DNA from: Limnohabitans sp. MMS-10A-178
GTDB lineage: Bacteria; Pseudomonadota; Gammaproteobacteria; Burkholderiales; Burkholderiaceae_C
Reading direction: 5' to 3'
DNA length: 64,000 nucleotides
Assembly (NCBI RefSeq): GCF_003063375.1
Contig: NZ_NERY01000001.1
Coordinates: forward strand, 1,550,001-1,614,000
Below the pieces are notes generated by a model that worked only from the letters and a program-made list of their open reading frames with translations, did no database searches and was not told the origin of the DNA. Shown one piece after another: positions 1 through 10,390 of the stretch. The translations under genes were made by a program, and so were the position numbers. Positions within the stretch are counted from its first letter, which is position 1; every line of letters begins with the position of its first letter.

Positions 1-909
1 GGCGGCGATCATGGCTTCAATGTCTGCCACAGGCACGTCTTTTTTCAACTTGAAGGTGAGGGCTTGGCTGTGGCAGCGCATGGCGCCTACTCGAACGCAG
101 AAACCATCGACCGGGATGGCTGAAGAATTGAAGGCTTCGCCCAGGCCCAAAATTTTGTTGGTTTCGGCCATGCCCTTCCACTCTTCTTTGGACATGCCGT
201 TGCCTAAGTCTTTGTCGATCCAAGGAATGAGGGAGCCGCCCAGGGGAACGCCAAAGTTGGTAGTTTCTTCGCCGGTGAGGGAGCGTTGCTTGTCGATGAT
301 CTTGCGATCGATTTCCAAAATAGCGCTTTTGGGATCGTCCAACAAAGCTTTGACTTCGGCGTTCAATGTGCCGTATTGCGTGAGCAATTCACGCATGTGT
401 TGTGCGCCGCCGCCCGAAGCTGCTTGATAGGTTTGAGTGCTCATCCATTCGACCAAACCAGCTTTGTACAAAGCACCCACACCCATCAACATGCAGCTCA
501 CTGTGCAATTGCCGCCAATCCAATTTTTCCCGCCATTTTTCAATGCCGTTTGGATGACGGGCATGTTGACCGGATCCAAAATGATCACGGCGTCTTTGTC
601 CATTCGCAAAGTAGAGGCAGCGTCAATCCAGTGGCCGTTCCAGCCGGCAGCCCGCAGCTTGGGGAAAACTTCGGTGGTGTAGTCGCCGCCTTGTGCGGTG
701 ATGATGATGTCGCAACGCTTTAAGGCATCGATGTTGAATGCGTCTTGCAGCGTTGTTTCGTTTTTGGCCATGGCGGGCGCTTTGCCGCCAGAGTTGGAGG
801 TGGAGAAAAACAAGGGTTCGATCAACCCAAAGTCGCCCTCGGCTTGCATGCGGTCCATCAAAACGGAACCGACCATGCCGCGCCAGCCTACAAGTCCTAC
901 CAATTTCAT
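1..909 (-). CDS. asd: Aspartate-semialdehyde dehydrogenase (3' end beyond window)
   Basis: Asd reduces aspartyl-phosphate to aspartate semialdehyde with NADPH, the branch point to lysine/diaminopimelate, threonine and methionine. The gene starts at the ATG at 909 and runs off the left edge after 303 codons; the E. coli enzyme is 367 residues, so about 60 residues are missing. Visible are the N-terminal dinucleotide fold ([14 protein letters not shown]), and the active-site GGNCTVS with the catalytic cysteine at residue 135, the same position as in E. coli. It lies 72 bp downstream of leuB on the same strand, in the leuCDB-asd order typical of Burkholderiales. No in-frame stop is present. Identification is secure. 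Confidence 0.95.
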   Translation of the reverse strand, partial: MKLVGLVGWRGMVGSVLMDRMQAEGDFGLIEPLFFSTSNSGGKAPAMAKNETTLQDAFNIDALKRCDIIITAQGGDYTTEVFPKLRAAGWNGHWIDAASTLRMDKDAVIILDPVNMPVIQTALKNGGKNWIGGNCTVSCMLMGVGALYKAGLVEWMSTQTYQAASGGGAQHMRELLTQYGTLNAEVKALLDDPKSAILEIDRKIIDKQRSLTGEETTNFGVPLGGSLIPWIDKDLGNGMSKEEWKGMAETNKILGLGEAFNSSAIPVDGFCVRVGAMRCHSQALTFKLKKDVPVADIEAMIAA

Positions 910-981
910 GTCATCACCCTTTCAATTTAATTTTGAGATTCCGACTCGTCGAGCCGGAAGGGCATGACGAGTTTTGAGCTG

Positions 982-2067
982 TTAGCTCTTTGTCGTTTTT
1001 GTAATGGCTTTCACAACAGCCTCACCCATGTCGCGGGTACTGACTTTTTGTGTGCCTTCAGACCAGATGTCAACCGTGCGCAAACCTGAGGCAAGCACAG
1101 ACTTCACGGCCGTCTCAATGCGATCGGCAGCTTCGGCTTGGTTCAGTGAAAAACGTAACATCATGGCAGCTGACAGTATTGTAGCCAATGGGTTTGCAAT
1201 ACCCTTACCAGCAATATCGGGGGCACTGCCATGGCTGGGCTCGTACAAGCCTTGGTTTTTGCTGTTCAAACTGGCGGAGGGCAACATGCCAATAGAGCCT
1301 GTGAGCATGGAGGCTTCGTCGGACAAAATATCACCAAACATATTGCCCGTGACCACCACATCGAATTTCTTGGGTTCTTTGACCAGTTGCATCGCAGCGT
1401 TGTCAACGTACATGTGATCGAGCGCAACGTCGGGGTATTCTTTGTGCACATCGGTGACCACGTCTTTCCAGAACTGGAATGTCTCAAGCACATTGGACTT
1501 GTCAACACTGGTGACTTTCTTGCTGCGCTTGCGGGCGGCTTGGAAGGCCACGTGCGCAATGCGCTCAATTTCGGGGCGCGAATAACGCATGGTGTCAAAA
1601 GCCTCTTCAGCGCCTGGGAAGTGACCATCGGTGGCCACGCGGCGGCCCCGTGGTTGACCGAAATAGATGTCGCCAGTAAGTTCCCGAATGATAAGGATGT
1701 CTAGCCCGGAGATGAGTTCTGGCTTGAGGCTGGAGGCGCCGACCAATTGCTCGTAGCAAATGGCAGGGCGAAAGTTGGCAAACAGACCTAAGTTTTTGCG
1801 CAAGCCCAAAATGGCTTGTTCAGGACGCAAGGGGCGATCGAGTTTGTCGTATTTCCAATCGCCCACAGCGCCAAACAAAATAGCGTCTGATTCTTTGGCC
1901 AACTTCAAAGTAGATTCTGGCAAAGGGTGGCCGTGCGCTTCGTAAGCGGCGCCGCCTACCAGAGCTTCTTCCATTTCGAATTTCAAGTCGAGCGCATGCA
2001 AGACCTTGACGGCCTCTGCAACGATTTCGGTACCAATGCCGTCACCCGGCAAAACTGCAATTTTCAT
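982..2067 (-). CDS. leuB: 3-isopropylmalate dehydrogenase
   Basis: LeuB oxidatively decarboxylates 3-isopropylmalate to 2-oxoisocaproate with NAD+, the third dedicated step of leucine synthesis. The 361-residue product has family length. The isocitrate/isopropylmalate dehydrogenase signature with [13 protein letters not shown] is at residues 241-253, and [19 protein letters not shown] (about 275-293) is the cofactor-binding loop. The Arg cluster around residues 90-100 and [10 protein letters not shown] near 128-137 are substrate-binding family motifs. It follows leuD by 24 bp in the same direction and should share its transcript, with asd next. Nothing is unusual. Confidence 0.97.
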   Translation of the reverse strand: MKIAVLPGDGIGTEIVAEAVKVLHALDLKFEMEEALVGGAAYEAHGHPLPESTLKLAKESDAILFGAVGDWKYDKLDRPLRPEQAILGLRKNLGLFANFRPAICYEQLVGASSLKPELISGLDILIIRELTGDIYFGQPRGRRVATDGHFPGAEEAFDTMRYSRPEIERIAHVAFQAARKRSKKVTSVDKSNVLETFQFWKDVVTDVHKEYPDVALDHMYVDNAAMQLVKEPKKFDVVVTGNMFGDILSDEASMLTGSIGMLPSASLNSKNQGLYEPSHGSAPDIAGKGIANPLATILSAAMMLRFSLNQAEAADRIETAVKSVLASGLRTVDIWSEGTQKVSTRDMGEAVVKAITKTTKS

Positions 2068-2091
2068 GATATTTCTTCTTAAATTCGGTGA

Positions 2092-2736
2092 TTAAGCGAC
2101 GTGGGCCAGCCAAGGTTTGGTGGCCAAGCGTTCTGCTTCAAAAGCTTTGATCTTGTCTGAATGACGCAAGGTCAAACCGATGTCGTCCAGGCCATTGATC
2201 AAGCAGTATTTGCGGAAGGCTTGTACTTCAAACGGAATTTCTTCGCCTTGAGGGCGAACAACCACCTGGCGTTCTAAGTCGATGGTGAGTTGATAGCCGG
2301 GAAAGGCTGCAACTTCGTCAAACAACTGGGACACCACATTTTCTGGCAACACAATGGGTAACAGACCATTTTTGAAGCAGTTGTTAAAAAAGATGTCTGC
2401 GTAGCTAGGTGCGATGACCGCACGAAAACCGTATTGGTCAATGGCCCATGGAGCATGTTCGCGAGACGACCCGCAACCAAAGTTTTTGCGGGCCAACAAA
2501 ATAGAAGCACCTTGGTAGCGAGCTTGGTTCAAGACAAAATTTGGATTGGGTTTGCGGCTGGCGGGATCTTGACCAGGATAACCTGCGTCCAAATAACGCC
2601 ACTCGTCAAACAAGTTGGGACCAAACCCGGTCTTGCGAATGGACTTGAGAAATTGCTTCGGAATAATGGCGTCAGTGTCGACGTTCTCGCGGTCCATCGG
2701 AGCCACGAGGCCTTTGTGTACATTGAATTTTTGCAT
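2092..2736 (-). CDS. leuD: 3-isopropylmalate dehydratase small subunit
   Basis: LeuD is the swivel-domain subunit that pairs with LeuC to isomerise 2-isopropylmalate to 3-isopropylmalate via dehydration. The 214-residue product begins [26 protein letters not shown], the conserved start of proteobacterial LeuD, and carries the [12 protein letters not shown] motif (near residues 87-98). Length is normal for the family. It sits 46 bp after leuC and 24 bp before leuB. Many related Burkholderiales have a small entericidin-like lipoprotein gene between leuC and leuD; here the gap is too short for one. Confidence 0.97.
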   Translation of the reverse strand: MQKFNVHKGLVAPMDRENVDTDAIIPKQFLKSIRKTGFGPNLFDEWRYLDAGYPGQDPASRKPNPNFVLNQARYQGASILLARKNFGCGSSREHAPWAIDQYGFRAVIAPSYADIFFNNCFKNGLLPIVLPENVVSQLFDEVAAFPGYQLTIDLERQVVVRPQGEEIPFEVQAFRKYCLINGLDDIGLTLRHSDKIKAFEAERLATKPWLAHVA

Positions 2737-2782
2737 GTTGGTTCCTTGATCTTTTGTGCGATGCGTTCGTGATCAGTGGCGT

Positions 2783-4204
2783 TTAGGCAAACTGACGAAT
2801 ATCCACAAAGTGACCATGAATGGCAGCCGCCGCGGCCATGGCGGGGCTCACCAAGTGTGTGCGACCGCCAGCACCTTGACGACCTTCAAAATTTCGATTG
2901 CTGGTGCTGGCGCAACGTTCTCCGGGCTCGAGTCGGTCGGCATTCATAGCCAGACACATAGAGCAACCAGGCTCGCGCCATTCAAAACCAGCAGCTTTGA
3001 AAATTTCGTGCAAGCCTTCGCGTTCAGCTTGCTCTTTGACCAAGCCAGAACCTGGGACCACCAAGGCCAACTTCACACCTTTGGAAACTTTTTGGCCCAA
3101 TTTTTTCACCACAGCTGCGGCTTCGCGCATGTCTTCTATGCGGCTGTTGGTGCAAGAGCCGATGAACACTTTGTCAACAAAAATATCGTTGAGCGCTTTG
3201 CCAGGTTCAAGGCCCATGTAGGTCAGGGCACGCTCAATGGCGCCGCGCTTGTTGGCGTCTTTTTCTTTGTCGGGATCGGGCACGATGCCGTTGATGCCCA
3301 GCACCATTTCGGGTGAAGTACCCCAGGTGACTTGCGGCACGATGTCGGCTGCATTGATTTCAACCACGGCATCAAAATGCGCGCCCGCATCGGATTGCAA
3401 TGTTTTCCAATAAGCCACGGCATGGTCCCATTCCACACCGGTGGGCGACAGCAAGCGTCCTTTGACGTAGTCAATGGTATTTTCGTCTACAGCCACAAGA
3501 CCAGCGCGCGCGCCAGCTTCAATGGCCATGTTGCAGACGGTCATGCGACCTTCCATGGACAAAGCACGAATGGCTGAACCACCAAACTCGATGGTGTAGC
3601 CAGTACCGCCGGCGGTGCCAATTTTGCCAATGATGGCCAGCACGATGTCTTTGCCAGTGATGCCTTTGGCTACAGAGCCCTCTACCTTGACCAACATGTT
3701 TTTGGCTTTCTTGGCCAGCAATGTTTGTGTGGCCATGACGTGCTCAACTTCGCTGGTACCAATACCGTGCGCCAAGGCGCCAAAAGCGCCGTGCGTGGAA
3801 GTGTGTGAGTCGCCGCAGACCACCGTCATGCCTGGCAGTGTGGCACCGTTCTCTGGGCCAATGACATGCACGATGCCTTGGCGCTTGGACATGAAGGGAA
3901 AGAAGGCAGCAGAACCAAACTCAGCGATGTTGCTGTCGAGGGTGGTGATTTGCTCTTTGCTGACAGGGTCTGTGATGCCGTCGTAGCCCAATTCCCAGCC
4001 GGTGGTGGGGGTGTTGTGGTCTGCCGTGGCCACAATAGAGCTCACACGCCAAACTTTGCGGCCGGCCTGGCGCAAGCCTTCAAAGGCTTGTGGGCTGGTG
4101 ACTTCATGAACCAGGTGTCGGTCAATGTACAAAACGGAAGTGCCGTCTTCTTCTGTGTGGACGACGTGTTCGTCCCAAATTTTGTCGTAAAGCGTGCGTG
4201 CCAT
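2783..4204 (-). CDS. leuC: 3-isopropylmalate dehydratase large subunit
   Basis: LeuC is the [4Fe-4S] catalytic subunit of isopropylmalate isomerase and works with LeuD. The protein has 473 residues, the usual length. The iron-sulfur cysteines are visible as C351 ([12 protein letters not shown]) and C414/C417 (PGCSMC). [20 protein letters not shown] at about 128-147 is the aconitase-superfamily active-site region. It is the first gene of the leuCDB-asd group. A TAGGAAG ribosome-binding site precedes the ATG, and its promoter must lie in the 44 bp between it and the gltA terminator. Secure. Confidence 0.97.
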   Translation of the reverse strand: MARTLYDKIWDEHVVHTEEDGTSVLYIDRHLVHEVTSPQAFEGLRQAGRKVWRVSSIVATADHNTPTTGWELGYDGITDPVSKEQITTLDSNIAEFGSAAFFPFMSKRQGIVHVIGPENGATLPGMTVVCGDSHTSTHGAFGALAHGIGTSEVEHVMATQTLLAKKAKNMLVKVEGSVAKGITGKDIVLAIIGKIGTAGGTGYTIEFGGSAIRALSMEGRMTVCNMAIEAGARAGLVAVDENTIDYVKGRLLSPTGVEWDHAVAYWKTLQSDAGAHFDAVVEINAADIVPQVTWGTSPEMVLGINGIVPDPDKEKDANKRGAIERALTYMGLEPGKALNDIFVDKVFIGSCTNSRIEDMREAAAVVKKLGQKVSKGVKLALVVPGSGLVKEQAEREGLHEIFKAAGFEWREPGCSMCLAMNADRLEPGERCASTSNRNFEGRQGAGGRTHLVSPAMAAAAAIHGHFVDIRQFA

Positions 4205-4248
4205 GGTGCTTCCTAGGGTCTAGCCCTGCATTTTAAGCTGAATGCATG

Positions 4249-4277
4249 AAAAAAGCCCGCGGATCGCGCGGGCTTTT
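4249..4277 (-). terminator. Rho-independent terminator of gltA
   Basis: A stem with arms AAAAGCCCGCG and CGCGGGCTTTT around a short loop, 17 bp past the gltA stop. On the - strand it is followed by a T run, so it terminates gltA and separates it from leuC on the same strand. The symmetric A/T flanks would allow action in both directions. Confidence 0.85.
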
Positions 4278-4293
4278 AGGGGCTGGGCGAAGC

Positions 4294-5598
4294 TTATTTC
4301 GCGCCAGGCACGTTAAGGCGGGGTGAGCCCGTAAACAGCTGACGGGGACGGCCGATTTTGTACTCGGGGTCGCCAATCATTTCATTGAGTTGAGCAATCC
4401 AGCCTACAGTGCGTGCCAAGGCGAACACACCGGTGAACAAATTCACTGGAATGCCAATGGCGCGTTGCACGATGCCAGAGTAGAAATCGACGTTGGGATA
4501 CAACTTGCGTGAAACGAAATAGTCGTCTTCCAAAGCGATTTTTTCAACTTGCTTGGCCAATTTGAACAGGGGGTCGTTTTCCAAGCCCAGCTCAGCCAAC
4601 ACTTCGTTGCAAGTTTCTTGCATGAGTTTGGCTCGGGGGTCGTAGTTTTTGTATACGCGGTGACCAAATCCCATGAGCTTGACGCCAGAGTTTTTGTCTT
4701 TGACTTGCTCCATGAACTCGCCCACTTTGGAGATGCCGCCCATTTTCTGGATGTCGTCCAACATTTTCAAGCAGGCCTCATTTGCACCGCCGTGAGCGGG
4801 GCCCCACAGGCATGCCACGCCAGCTGCAACGGCGGCGAATGGGTTGGTACCCGATGATCCGCACAATCGAACCGTAGAAGTAGATGCGTTTTGCTCGTGG
4901 TCTGCGTGCAAGATGAAGATGCGATCTAGGGCACGCTCGAGCACGGGATTGACGACGTAGTCTTCGCAAGGCACGCCAAACATCATGCGCAAGAAATTGC
5001 CGGAGTATGACAGGCTGTTCTGCGGGTACATGAAGGGCTGACCCACGCCGTATTTATAGGACATGGCCACCAAGGTTGGTAATTTGGCAATCAAGCGAAT
5101 GGCCGAAATTTCGCGGTGCTCTGGGTTGTTGATGTCGGTGCTGTCGTGATAAAAAGCAGACAAAGCGCCTACCAAGCCAGTCATAACAGCCATCGGGTGT
5201 GCATCACGGCGGAAGCAACGCAAGAAAAATTGCATTTGCTCGTTCACCATGGTGTGGTTGTTCACCAGCTTGTGGAAATCGGTGCTTTGCTTGGCATCTG
5301 GCAACTCGCCTTTCAGCAGCAAGTAGCAAGTGTCCAAGTAATCGCCATGGTTGGCCAATTGTTCGATGGGGTAGCCGCGATAGAGCAATTCACCTTTGTC
5401 GCCATCAATGAAGGTAATGGCCGATTGGCAAGAGGCCGTCGACAAGAAGCCTGGGTCATAAGTGAACATGCCAGTTTGGCCATAAAGTTTTCGAATATCG
5501 ATCACATCAGGACCAATGCTGCCGCTGTAAACGGGCATTTCAATGCTAGGGCTGCCGTTACTGAACGACAGGGTGGCTTTGTTGTCAGCAAGTTTCAT
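4294..5598 (-). CDS. gltA: Citrate synthase, type II (hexameric)
   Basis: GltA condenses oxaloacetate and acetyl-CoA, the entry step of the TCA cycle. The 434-residue protein matches proteobacterial type II enzymes (E. coli 427). The catalytic triad can be placed: H269 (GPAHGGANE), H313 ([15 protein letters not shown]) and D371 (NVDFYSG). A purine-rich AGAGGAAA precedes the ATG. It follows sdhE by 63 bp on the same strand, so it may be expressed with the sdh operon as well as from its own start; a hairpin terminator follows it. Regulation by NADH is a property of this enzyme class, not something visible here. Confidence 0.97.
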   Translation of the reverse strand: MKLADNKATLSFSNGSPSIEMPVYSGSIGPDVIDIRKLYGQTGMFTYDPGFLSTASCQSAITFIDGDKGELLYRGYPIEQLANHGDYLDTCYLLLKGELPDAKQSTDFHKLVNNHTMVNEQMQFFLRCFRRDAHPMAVMTGLVGALSAFYHDSTDINNPEHREISAIRLIAKLPTLVAMSYKYGVGQPFMYPQNSLSYSGNFLRMMFGVPCEDYVVNPVLERALDRIFILHADHEQNASTSTVRLCGSSGTNPFAAVAAGVACLWGPAHGGANEACLKMLDDIQKMGGISKVGEFMEQVKDKNSGVKLMGFGHRVYKNYDPRAKLMQETCNEVLAELGLENDPLFKLAKQVEKIALEDDYFVSRKLYPNVDFYSGIVQRAIGIPVNLFTGVFALARTVGWIAQLNEMIGDPEYKIGRPRQLFTGSPRLNVPGAK

Positions 5599-5661
5599 GA
5601 TTCAATTTCCTCTGTTAATCAGTCAATTTACATTGTTTTAATTGCAATTTGCTTGCAAACT

Positions 5662-5952
5662 TCATTGCAGTAGCATCGTCAGCACTTCGCTAACCTCTTC
5701 AGATTCTATGTCCGAGCCTAGGGGTTTGCGCCTCATGAACAAATCCATCAGATCGTTGTCAGACAGGTCCATCAGCACATACATGCCGCGTGCTTGTCCC
5801 ACTGTCATCTGAGGGGCAAAACGGTTGAAAAATCGCTCGATGAAAAGATCGTTCTCCAACAAGCCGCGCCGGCAACGCCAACGCAGCTTGCTCAGAGCGC
5901 GCTCACCCAAAGGGGTGTGGCGATCCAATCCTTCGAGCAGTTCATCTCCCAT
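5662..5952 (-). CDS. sdhE: FAD assembly factor SdhE
   Basis: A small (96-residue) protein of the SdhE/CptB (YgfY) family, which promotes covalent flavinylation of SdhA and related flavoproteins. The family signature RGxxE is present (RRGLLENDLF, near residues 28-37), preceded by the Trp/Arg-rich helix. It lies 27 bp downstream of sdhB at the end of sdhCDAB, the place expected for a maturation factor, and 63 bp upstream of gltA. Length and composition are typical. Confidence 0.93.
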   Translation of the reverse strand: MGDELLEGLDRHTPLGERALSKLRWRCRRGLLENDLFIERFFNRFAPQMTVGQARGMYVLMDLSDNDLMDLFMRRKPLGSDIESEEVSEVLTMLLQ

Positions 5953-5979
5953 TTTGATCGACTCTTTGTGTGATCTGGA

Positions 5980-6684
5980 TTAAACGGCGCGACGCACCAT
6001 CATCTCTTTGATCTTGCCAATCGCTTTGGTGGGGTTGAGGCTCTTCGGGCACACGTCCACGCAGTTCATGATGGTGTGGCACCGGAACAAGCGATAGGGG
6101 TCTTCTAAATTGTCCAAGCGCTCGGCCGTGCCGTGATCGCGGCTGTCAGCCAAGAAGCGGTAAGCCTGAAGCAAACCAGCAGGGCCCACAAACTTATCGG
6201 GGTTCCACCAGAAGCTGGGGCAAGAAGTAGAGCAGCTGGCGCACAAGATGCACTCATACAAGCCATTGAGCTCTTCGCGCTCTTCAGGGCTTTGCAGACG
6301 CTCTTTTTCGGGCGGAATGCTGTCGTTGATCAAGTAGGGCTTGATGGAGTTGTATTGCTTGAAGAATTGCGTCATGTCGACGATCAAGTCGCGCACCACG
6401 GGCAAACCAGGAAGGGGTTTCAAAACAATCTTGCCAGGCAAAGTGAGCATGTTGGTGAGGCAAGCCAAACCATTTTTGCCGTTGATGTTCATGGCGTCAG
6501 AGCCGCAAACACCCTCACGGCAAGAGCGGCGGAATGACAAAGTAGGGTCTACTTTTTTCAACTTCATCAAGGCATCTAGCAGCATGCGCTCGTTGCCATC
6601 CAATTCAACCTGAATGGTTTGCATGTAAGGCTTGGCATCCTTGTCTGGGTCGTAACGATAGATTTCAAATGTACGTAATGTCAT
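5980..6684 (-). CDS. sdhB: Succinate dehydrogenase iron-sulfur subunit
   Basis: SdhB carries electrons from the SdhA flavin to ubiquinone. The 234-residue protein shows the [2Fe-2S] cysteines C55, C60 and C75, with an Asp in the fourth position as in E. coli (SCREGVCGSD). The second domain has C145, C148, C151 and C155 and then C202, C208 and C212 for the [4Fe-4S] and [3Fe-4S] centres. It starts 18 bp after sdhA. Complete and typical. Confidence 0.97.
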   Translation of the reverse strand: MTLRTFEIYRYDPDKDAKPYMQTIQVELDGNERMLLDALMKLKKVDPTLSFRRSCREGVCGSDAMNINGKNGLACLTNMLTLPGKIVLKPLPGLPVVRDLIVDMTQFFKQYNSIKPYLINDSIPPEKERLQSPEEREELNGLYECILCASCSTSCPSFWWNPDKFVGPAGLLQAYRFLADSRDHGTAERLDNLEDPYRLFRCHTIMNCVDVCPKSLNPTKAIGKIKEMMVRRAV

Positions 6685-6702
6685 GATTCAACCTTCAGGA
6701 AT

Positions 6703-8508
6703 TTAGAACGTCCGGACTTTGGGTGGCACAGAGTCCACCGTGAGCGGTTTCAAGTTAACGGGCTTGTAGGTCAGGCTGTTGTCGTCGCTGTGCCACAAGG
6801 TGTGTTTCATCCAGTTGGCGTCGTCACGACCCAATGGCGCGATAGGATCATCAGCAGGACGCTCGTAATCGCTCACAGTATGAGCACCGCGGCATTCTTT
6901 GCGAGCAGCAGCAGACACCATGGTGGCTTGTGCGCACTCGATCAGGTTGTCTACTTCCAAGGCTTCAATGCGTGCTGTGTTGAAAACTTTGGATGTGTCT
7001 GTCAAGCCAATGGCGTTCACGCGTTCGCGAATTTCGGCAATCTTGACAACGCCTTCGTCCATGCCGGCTTGCGTACGGAACACCGCAGCGTGTTTTTGCA
7101 TGGCAGCGCGCATGTCGTTGGCCACATCTTGTGCGTACTCGCCTTTGCGGCCTTCCAAGCGGTTGAGGCGCGCCAAGGTGAAGTCGGCCGCATCGTTGGG
7201 CAAATCTTTGTGTGACTTGGTTTTGCTGGCGAAATCAACGATGTGGTTGCCAGCGGCGCGGCCAAAAACCAACAAGTCGAGCAAGGAGTTGGTACCCAAG
7301 CGATTGGCGCCGTGAACGCTCACGCAGGAGCATTCGCCCACAGCATAAAGGCCGTTGACCACAGCGTTGTGACTGCTGGCAGTCTGCGTGACCACTTGGC
7401 CATGAACATTGGTGGGAATGCCGCCCATCTGATAATGAATGGTGGGCACCACAGGAATAGGTTCTTTGGTGATGTCGACGTTGGCAAAGTTGACGCCAAT
7501 TTCGTACACGGAAGGCAAACGCTTGTGAATGGTTTCTGCACCCAAGTGGTCCAGTTTCAACAACACGTAATCTTTGTTGGGGCCGCAACCGCGACCTTCT
7601 TTAATCTCTTGGTCCATGGCGCGTGACACGAAGTCGCGTGGCGCCAAGTCTTTCAATGTAGGTGCATAGCGCTCCATGAAACGCTCGCCATTGCTATTGA
7701 GCAAAATAGCACCTTCACCGCGGCAACCTTCTGTGAGCAACACACCGGCACCGGCCACGCCGGTGGGGTGGAATTGCCAAAATTCCATGTCTTCCAAAGG
7801 AATGCCAGCGCGTGCTGCCATGCCCAGACCGTCGCCGGTATTGATGAAGGCGTTGGTGGAGGCTGCAAAGATGCGGCCAGCACCGCCGGTGGCTAACAGC
7901 ACAGTCTTGGCGTGCAAGATGTGCAAGTCGCCGGTTTCCATTTCTAAGGCGGTAACACCCACCACGTCGCCTTCGGCGTCGCGGATCAGGTCAAGGGCCA
8001 TCCACTCCACGAAGAAGCTGGTTTTGGCTTTGACGTTTTGTTGGTACAAGGTGTGCAGCATGGCATGACCTGTGCGGTCGGCTGCAGCGCAAGCGCGTTG
8101 AACGGGCTTTTCGCCATAGTTGGCGGTGTGGCCGCCAAAAGGACGCTGGTAAATGGTGCCATCGGGGTTGCGGTCAAAGGGCATGCCCATGTGCTCAAGG
8201 TCGTAGACCACCTTGGGTGCTTCACGGCACATGAATTCAATGGCGTCTTGGTCGCCCAACCAGTCTGAGCCCTTGATGGTGTCATAAAAGTGGTAGTGCC
8301 AGTTGTCATCAGACATGTTGCCCAATGAAGCGCCAATGCCACCTTGCGCAGCCACAGTATGTGAGCGGGTAGGGAATACTTTGGAGAGCACGGCAACGTT
8401 CAAACCAGCACGCGCCAGTTGCAAGGAGGCGCGCATGCCAGAGCCGCCTGCGCCGACGATCACAACGTCAAATTTGAGCGTGGCGATCTTGTCTTTGGTG
8501 TAAGTCAT
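6703..8508 (-). CDS. sdhA: Succinate dehydrogenase flavoprotein subunit
   Basis: SdhA oxidises succinate to fumarate with covalently bound FAD. I use the ATG at 8508 (MTYTKDK), giving 601 residues; an upstream in-frame TTG at 8544 would add 12 residues unlike the family. VVIVGAGGSGMRASL (residues 15-29) is the FAD-binding fold, and H50 in RSHTVAAQGG is the flavin attachment site. HPTGVAGAGVLLTEGCRGEG and GANRLGTNSLLDLLVFGR are the dicarboxylate and FAD-binding blocks. It sits between sdhD (69 bp upstream) and sdhB. Confidence 0.97.
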   Translation of the reverse strand: MTYTKDKIATLKFDVVIVGAGGSGMRASLQLARAGLNVAVLSKVFPTRSHTVAAQGGIGASLGNMSDDNWHYHFYDTIKGSDWLGDQDAIEFMCREAPKVVYDLEHMGMPFDRNPDGTIYQRPFGGHTANYGEKPVQRACAAADRTGHAMLHTLYQQNVKAKTSFFVEWMALDLIRDAEGDVVGVTALEMETGDLHILHAKTVLLATGGAGRIFAASTNAFINTGDGLGMAARAGIPLEDMEFWQFHPTGVAGAGVLLTEGCRGEGAILLNSNGERFMERYAPTLKDLAPRDFVSRAMDQEIKEGRGCGPNKDYVLLKLDHLGAETIHKRLPSVYEIGVNFANVDITKEPIPVVPTIHYQMGGIPTNVHGQVVTQTASSHNAVVNGLYAVGECSCVSVHGANRLGTNSLLDLLVFGRAAGNHIVDFASKTKSHKDLPNDAADFTLARLNRLEGRKGEYAQDVANDMRAAMQKHAAVFRTQAGMDEGVVKIAEIRERVNAIGLTDTSKVFNTARIEALEVDNLIECAQATMVSAAARKECRGAHTVSDYERPADDPIAPLGRDDANWMKHTLWHSDDNSLTYKPVNLKPLTVDSVPPKVRTF

Positions 8509-8577
8509 GGTGTTTGAGTTCTTGTATGAGAGGTGAGGTTTCAAGACCTGAGAAGTTTCAATCGGTGCTGAACAAAA

Positions 8578-8943
8578 TCAAAGACGCCACAATGCCTGAA
8601 CAGACCAGCCTGCACAGCCGATGAGCCAAACCAGGGAAGCGACATGCAAGAAGAGACGCAAAGCAACGGGTTTGACGTAGTCCATCCAAATGTCGCGAAT
8701 GCCAATCCAAGCGTGGTAGAGCAATGACAAGATGGTGACGAAGGTCAAGAACTTCATCCATTGAGAGGCAAAAATACCAGCCCATTGCTCGTAACCGACA
8801 GGGCCACTGGTGAAAATAAACTGAACCAGAACCAGCAAAGTGAATGCAGCCATCAAGGCTGCAGTGATGCGTTGTGCCAACCAGTCGCGGAGGCCATAGC
8901 GAGCGCCCGTGGTGACGCGTTTAGAGCCGTAATTTACTGACAT
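8578..8943 (-). CDS. sdhD: Succinate dehydrogenase membrane anchor subunit
   Basis: This 121-residue inner-membrane protein has three hydrophobic segments (about 25-45, 60-80 and 92-115). LLYHAWIGIRDIWMDYVKP matches the SdhD haem b/quinone-site region; H77 is the likely haem ligand, equivalent to E. coli H71, and the DY pair is the quinone-site element. With SdhC it anchors SdhAB and reduces ubiquinone. It starts 15 bp after sdhC. Confidence 0.93.
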   Translation of the reverse strand: MSVNYGSKRVTTGARYGLRDWLAQRITAALMAAFTLLVLVQFIFTSGPVGYEQWAGIFASQWMKFLTFVTILSLLYHAWIGIRDIWMDYVKPVALRLFLHVASLVWLIGCAGWSVQALWRL

Positions 8944-8958
8944 TTGATCTGCTCCTGA

Positions 8959-9390
8959 TTAGTAAAGGCCAAACAACTTGGCGGCCAAAATAACAGTCAG
9001 CCCTAGGCTGAGAACCAAGGTGGCGACGGCTGAAGACTTGCCAAACTCTTTGGTAACGGCGTGAAAAGTATCCATGTACAGGTGGCGAATGCCAGCAATG
9101 AAATGGTGCAAATAAGCCCAAATGATGGCCAAAGCCACCAGCTTCATGAACCAACCTGGAACAAAGCCGATGCCCACATTGAAGGCTGCCGCGAAACTTG
9201 CAAATGAAATTTCGGAAGTGATAGATGAGTCAAACATCCAAATAATGAAAGGCATTAACAAGAACATCAATGCGCCGCTGACACGGTGCAAGATGGACAC
9301 CCAACCCGCTGCAGGCAAACGGTAGCTGGGCAAATCGCTGATGGCATTGATGTTGCGAAATTCAGGCCTCTTACGGGCAGTTTCGGTCAT
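8959..9390 (-). CDS. sdhC: Succinate dehydrogenase cytochrome b556 subunit
   Basis: SdhC is a 143-residue, three-helix membrane subunit. The signature HRVSGALMF (H36) and HHFIAGIRHLYMD (haem ligand probably H96, matching E. coli H84) are present. It is the first gene of sdhCDAB-sdhE. A GAGGA ribosome-binding site lies 6 bases before the ATG. The 147-bp gap to the gntR stop holds its promoter; I could not pick a convincing -10/-35 pair there. Confidence 0.94.
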   Translation of the reverse strand: MTETARKRPEFRNINAISDLPSYRLPAAGWVSILHRVSGALMFLLMPFIIWMFDSSITSEISFASFAAAFNVGIGFVPGWFMKLVALAIIWAYLHHFIAGIRHLYMDTFHAVTKEFGKSSAVATLVLSLGLTVILAAKLFGLY

Positions 9391-9537
9391 TTTTTAATCC
9401 TCTTTGATAACTTCATTGGCATTTTGATTTGATTGGCGGATTCTATTGCAATGCAGCAAACTGAAATTGCTATTCCCTGAAGAATTGTAGGAAGTTGCTC
9501 TCATGGCGCTGGTGTTTTTTCAAAAGTCGCCTTGGCG

Positions 9538-10320
9538 TCAATTTAATGCATTGTGATAGTGGTGGGTATTTGTCACATAAAAGCCTCTGCGCAACTCCAT
9601 GGGGGTGTCGTTGTAAGTGAAGGCTGTGCGTTCAACGCTCAAAAGCGGGGTATGAGGTTTAATTTCTAGCAATTTGCATTGCGCAGCGTCTGGCACCACG
9701 GCTTTGATTTTTTCTTCTGCACGGACCATTCTGACCCCAAATTCGGTTTCAAACAAAGCATACATGGGGCCGTCGTATTCACTCAGGCGTTCAGCGGTAA
9801 GCCCCTTGAATGGCGCACCGGGAAGCCAAAGGTGTTCCAAAATGGTGGGGCTACCGGCAAATAACAAGACCCGACTGACTTGAAGCACCGCATCGCCGTT
9901 TCGGATGGCCAATGCCCGACTGATTTCGGCATTGGCCCTGAGTCGCTTGCAGTCTATGATTTTTCTTTGAGCAGGGCCTTCGCTTTTGGGATTGCCCGAG
10001 TCGGGCATGAGCTTGAGAAAACGGTATTGCACTTGTTGCTCGGCGTGGGTGGCAACGAAAGTGCCTTTGCCCTGCCTGCGAATGAGCAGATTGCCACTGG
10101 CCAACTCATCGATGGCCTTGCGCACAGTACCCTGGCTGACCCGGTAACGAGCGGCCAATTCCATCTCACTGGGAATACCTTCCCCGGGCTTCCACTCGCC
10201 AGATTGAAGGCTTTGAAGAATCAGCCCCTTAATTTGCTGATAAAGCGGGCTGAAAGCTGGCGCAGCAGAGGCGGCATCAGTCAATCCAGAGGCATCAACA
10301 GAGAAAACTTGAGAGGTCAT
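9538..10320 (-). CDS. GntR family regulator with UTRA domain (HutC subfamily)
   Basis: The ATG at 10320 gives 260 residues (MTSQVFSVD...). The N-terminal winged helix spans about residues 28-95, with the GntR recognition segment AARYRVSQGTVRKAIDELA and wing LIRRQGKGTFVA. The remainder is a UTRA ligand-binding domain (roughly 110-255), which in HutC relatives binds a small metabolite. It sits between sdhC (147 bp downstream, same strand) and divergent mdh, so a role in controlling the TCA genes is likely but inferred; the effector is unknown. Its own promoter contains the palindrome TCTTATATAAGA, which argues for autoregulation. Confidence 0.9.
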   Translation of the reverse strand: MTSQVFSVDASGLTDAASAAPAFSPLYQQIKGLILQSLQSGEWKPGEGIPSEMELAARYRVSQGTVRKAIDELASGNLLIRRQGKGTFVATHAEQQVQYRFLKLMPDSGNPKSEGPAQRKIIDCKRLRANAEISRALAIRNGDAVLQVSRVLLFAGSPTILEHLWLPGAPFKGLTAERLSEYDGPMYALFETEFGVRMVRAEEKIKAVVPDAAQCKLLEIKPHTPLLSVERTAFTYNDTPMELRRGFYVTNTHHYHNALN

Positions 10321-10361
10321 TTCAATTGCCCTGCAAAAGGGCTTGCTCAAAAATTGGAGCA

Positions 10362-10389
10362 ATGATATCTTATATAAGACATAAGACAA
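10362..10389 (-). promoter_or_regulatory. gntR promoter with embedded palindromic operator
   Basis: Read on the - strand: TTGTCT (10389-10384), 16-bp spacer, TATCAT (10367-10362), correctly placed for gntR starting at 10320. The spacer holds the perfect 12-bp palindrome TCTTATATAAGA (10368-10379) plus a second half-site TCTTAT next to it. A repressor on this site would block its own promoter, and it lies just upstream of the divergent mdh -35. The same palindrome recurs at 19235-19246. That GntR is the binder is inference. Confidence 0.6.
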
Positions 10390-10390
10390 A

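Noticed and set aside
941..957. Imperfect hairpin CCGACTC / GAGCCGG between leuB and asd
   Set aside because: Has a mismatch and no T run; too weak to call an attenuator or terminator.
9446..9458. 13-base sequence TTGCAATGCAGCA shared by the sdhC upstream region and 19257-19269
   Set aside because: Exact 13-base matches are expected many times by chance in 64 kb, it lacks clear symmetry, and its position relative to the two genes differs.
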